Part shown: one piece after another, positions 61,013-64,000 of the stretch | Layout: every line of letters starts with the position of its first letter | Numbering within the stretch: the stretch's first letter is position 1 | From: Trogon surrucura | Lineage: Eukaryota; Chordata; Aves; Trogoniformes; Trogonidae | NCBI GenBank assembly: GCA_020746105.1 | Contig: CM036618.1 | Span: 90,638,122-90,702,121, forward strand | Direction of reading: 5' to 3' | Length of the DNA: 64,000 nucleotides | Notes under the pieces: generated by a model | The model's input: the letters and a program-made list of their open reading frames with translations, nothing else | Database searches by the model: none | What the model was told of the DNA's origin: nothing | Position numbers and translations under genes: made by a program

Positions 61013-61688
61013 CACCATTCTGTTTTTCTCTTAATAATTTTAGTTCACTATTTGGAAGAAGCACAAATAGGCATCTCCAATTTTCAGATGCGTCCTGCTT
61101 TTTACTCTCCTAATATTTCACATTGTGAGTTAATTTTATTTGCAGGTGTTTTGCTTGCATTGTCAATATACTTTCCATTAACATACCTCTTTGTAAGGAC
61201 ACACAGACCACATGATGCACATCTAAAATCTTTTTTTTTCTATTAAAATCCATGCACATTGTGTATAACTTCGAGTTTTCTCTGCAACAACAGCTCTTTT
61301 TTGTTGAAAAAATGAGCATTTCTCTTCAAACAACCTGGACTCTCTGTATACTAGAGATACTGGCTTATGGCAAGCCTACAGCGGGCTGCAAGCCTCTGAG
61401 TGAACTAGTAACTGACAAACTGACTGAATTGGTGCTATGGACACAGATGTGTAAGTTAAATTCTGTGACAAAGAAGCAGAATAGTAACTTGCATTTATAA
61501 ACATGTGGGAAAGTCTTATCAGCATATGACATATGGCTTAATTTTATTTTTTTTTTTAAATAAGCTTATGTGGAATATCTCTACTGGAATTCAAGAAGGC
61601 AAAGACAGGATTGCAGCAGCTGGTGTAAATGGGCACTGTATGGAACGCATGGACTAGTATTTTCCCTAATACAGAGTATGTTGACAAT
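61013..61688. other. Unique noncoding DNA
   Basis: AT-rich sequence with a T run at about 61549-61557. No gene or repeat family recognised. Confidence 0.5.
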
Positions 61689-61732
61689 ATAGTGTGGAAC
61701 ATGTAACCAAATAGTGTGGAACATGTAACCAA
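61689..61732. repeat. Perfect 22-bp tandem duplication
   Basis: The 22-base unit starting atagtgtggaacatgtaacc occupies 61689-61710 and is repeated exactly at 61711-61732, then aataaat follows. The perfect identity points to a recent duplication. Confidence 0.97.
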
Positions 61733-64000
61733 ATAAATCAGTGTGGTTTGATACCACAGATCTACCACTTTTTGTTCTGGAGTATGAAAACAATCTGCAT
61801 TTTAAGGCTAAGAGCGGACTTGCCATTTTAGATGTTTATATATGGGTATCAAAATCACTGAACTGTGTCAAAGCATTGGCTCATCTAGTCTCACAGCCTA
61901 AAATGGTCCCTCTAAACTCATAAAATCACCCTCTAAACCTGTAATTGTGTGGGAAACTTCTGCTTACGTAATGTTTTACTTTGAATAAAAATAGTCTGTG
62001 ATATGTGACAACAACAGTACAGTTAAAGTCTGAAGTATCTATCCATGCAAATACTATTAAGAAGTGAAGAGTGGGCTTTCTGGTATTATTTCAGTCTCTA
62101 AAAAGAAAAGCAAAATCAATATAGTTACAGTGTATAAGATGGTAATAACTAAGTACTGAAAATAATTCTAGCCTTCTGATGAATTTGTTCCTAGCCCAGG
62201 ATAATAAAAGCACTATACTTACAAAAGGATTGCATTTACAGTTGAGAGAAAATGTTCCTTCCATCTCTCAAACCTTTCAGGAGGAACACCCCAGAAATTG
62301 AGATATGAACCTTTGTTTCTGTCCAGGAGTTAAAAGCCGTATTTTGCAAGGGGATTTTTAATAACTTATGTGAATTCACACCAGCAAGCCAGAGGCAGCT
62401 GTGAAAAGCACTTTTGTATGGAACTGATCTAAGACTACAAATTATTATAGACTAATTGCACCCAAACAATTGATCTCTATAGGCACAGATGGACTCTCCA
62501 CTCCCAGAGACTGGTATGTGTCCCAGAATGAAATAGGTACAAATTGAATGAGATTAGTCAGTGAAACAGAAAGCTCAATGAGACTTTGGTGCAAAGGGAA
62601 ATGTGCCCTTAAGGCTCTAATCAATCAGAGTCGAGTATGATTAAGAACCATGAAGAAATTACTAAAACTCAGGGGTAATGTATTTGAGCACAGGTATAAC
62701 TCTGCGTGCACATCCTGGCTTTTGACTACTTAACTGTGTAATTTTACATTTGGATAGTATGTTCCAGGAGCACATGTATTGAACACTGTGACTATCAGCA
62801 AGGAATAAAATTAGGACTGATGAACAAAAAAAGGTAACTAGCTCCTACAGTTCATTTTAAAGAATTCCATCTACTGAATATGGGGGACCAGATTTCATTA
62901 CAGTCACCTCAGGAGACACCTGAGTGCCTGTGGGCTTGGAAATGCTGGCCAAGTTCTGTCTCGCCGGCGCCTGGGACATTGGTGTACCCGTGGCCATTTT
63001 GCCTTCTCGCAGCTGAACTTCACCAGGAACAAAAGCACGCTGCCAAGAGACAGCCCAAATGATACATCGATCACAATAAATTGTGCAGATCTTCACTCCT
63101 CCCCTTTCTTACAGGGAAAAAAATGAACAAAATTAACATGAAATTACTAAAACTCCACTGAGATGAACAGAATACTTCCAATCTCATTAAAATTGTTCAG
63201 AAAGTGGTTTGGGGCTTTTTTTTTGCCATGTGTCACCTTCATATTAAAAGGCTGACATCTTTACCTATGTCAATCCTTTGTTCCATTTTGATTTCCCATA
63301 GAATGAAAAACCCTTCACATAATAATCAGTGTAAAAGAAAAAAAACCTGTTTTGCCAAAACCCAAATAGGTTTCTTTTTTGAAAAGAGGTTTTATATTAT
63401 TTTTAACTAAAGAGAGATCTGCCTTTAAAATAGCTGTCATGAGAAACTTAACCAGATTCCCCTCTGTTTCAGAATATGTACAAAAGTACTAAATTCCTTC
63501 TGTAGCAGTGACACTTTTTTTACCTTTATTTTAGGTTCTCTTCACAGGTAAAAGAGATGTTGAAATTCAGATTTCTTTAAAGTAAAAGGTGTTGGAAAAT
63601 GCAGGTAAGCATCTAATGATACTCCCAATAGCACTGAGCTACATAATTTCTATGGATAGGGTAAAGATCCTTTTATTTCACATTTCAAGTTCAGGAAGCA
63701 TTTGATACAGGACCTGATGCAGGGTCAGGTTTGTGGTATTTCACCTCCTTGTGGTGACCTCATACACTTTGCAGCATTTGTTTCTGGTGAGCAATGGTGA
63801 GCCAGAGGTTGCCCCTGCTGCAGAACAAGTTCTGTTCACTCCTCCCTTTGACGGCGAAGGCACATCGCCTTGGGAAAGGCTCTGCCAAATGTAGTCAGGA
63901 AGCGAATCCTACGTTTGCCACTCACTGTTTCAGGATGTTAGTTCTTTTTCTCAAGTAGATGATCGTTAGACTACAAAAACCTACTGTTTCTGCAAGCTTA
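61733..64000. other. Unique noncoding DNA to window end
   Basis: AT-rich with no recognisable transposon, exon or RNA gene. A GC-richer patch at about 62920-63040 has short overlapping frames on both strands without motifs. Confidence 0.5.

Noticed and set aside
1-64000. tRNA, rRNA, snRNA and CRISPR arrays
   Set aside because: I read through for tRNA B-box-like and snRNA-like sequence and for regularly spaced repeats and found none. A tRNAscan-SE or Infernal run would be more reliable than reading by eye.

Overview
The window looks like a bird nuclear genome, from a gene-poor, AT-rich part of a chromosome. The evidence is the repeat content. There are three CR1 LINE pieces, each with the typical avian CR1 3' end (the agaatcatagaat / gatgatct-cagagg signature). 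There is also one long terminal repeat of a type I recall as common in neoavian and passerine genomes. There are no bacterial-style operons, no ribosome binding sites, no dense long ORFs, and many microsatellites and homopolymers. The identification is from memory of repeat families, not a database search.

I found no convincing protein-coding gene, tRNA, rRNA or CRISPR array. The longest open frame is 220 codons (32046-32708, + strand) and shows no domain I recognise. The only clear protein homology is the reverse transcriptase remnant inside the CR1 at 19361-20706 (- strand). That remnant is broken twice: the FADD catalytic box is deleted, and a one-base loss follows further on. The window is therefore intergenic desert or the interior of a very long intron; the sequence alone cannot say which.

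Layout: 1-4984 is AT-rich unique DNA with a perfect 22-bp palindrome at 3061. A CR1 3' scrap lies at 4985-5058. An AT-rich island lies at 7050-7215, and the DNA to 17050 is otherwise unique. A second CR1 scrap lies at 17051-17150, and a pair of spaced dyads at 18353-18395. The large CR1 fragment is at 19361-20706. Unique DNA follows to about 30080. A GC-richer, ORF-dense block spans 30081-33100 and contains two adjacent hairpins (31390-31527). A solo LTR lies at 34378-35567, probably in - orientation. Unique DNA with small tandem repeats follows to 42000, then a 22-G homopolymer. A small CpG-rich patch with a good CTCF-like motif lies at 51430-51660, and an (AT)n tract at 52981-53042. A cluster of octamer and homeobox-type motifs lies at 54440-54900, and an RFX-like inverted pair at 59526-59582. 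Low-complexity A-rich DNA follows at 60938-61012, and a perfect 22-bp tandem duplication at 61689-61732.

Recognisable transposon sequence is only about 2.7 kb, around 4% of the window. If the region has a function it is probably regulatory. The best candidates are the CpG/CTCF patch, the octamer cluster and the twin hairpins. I did not find a new multi-gene system.
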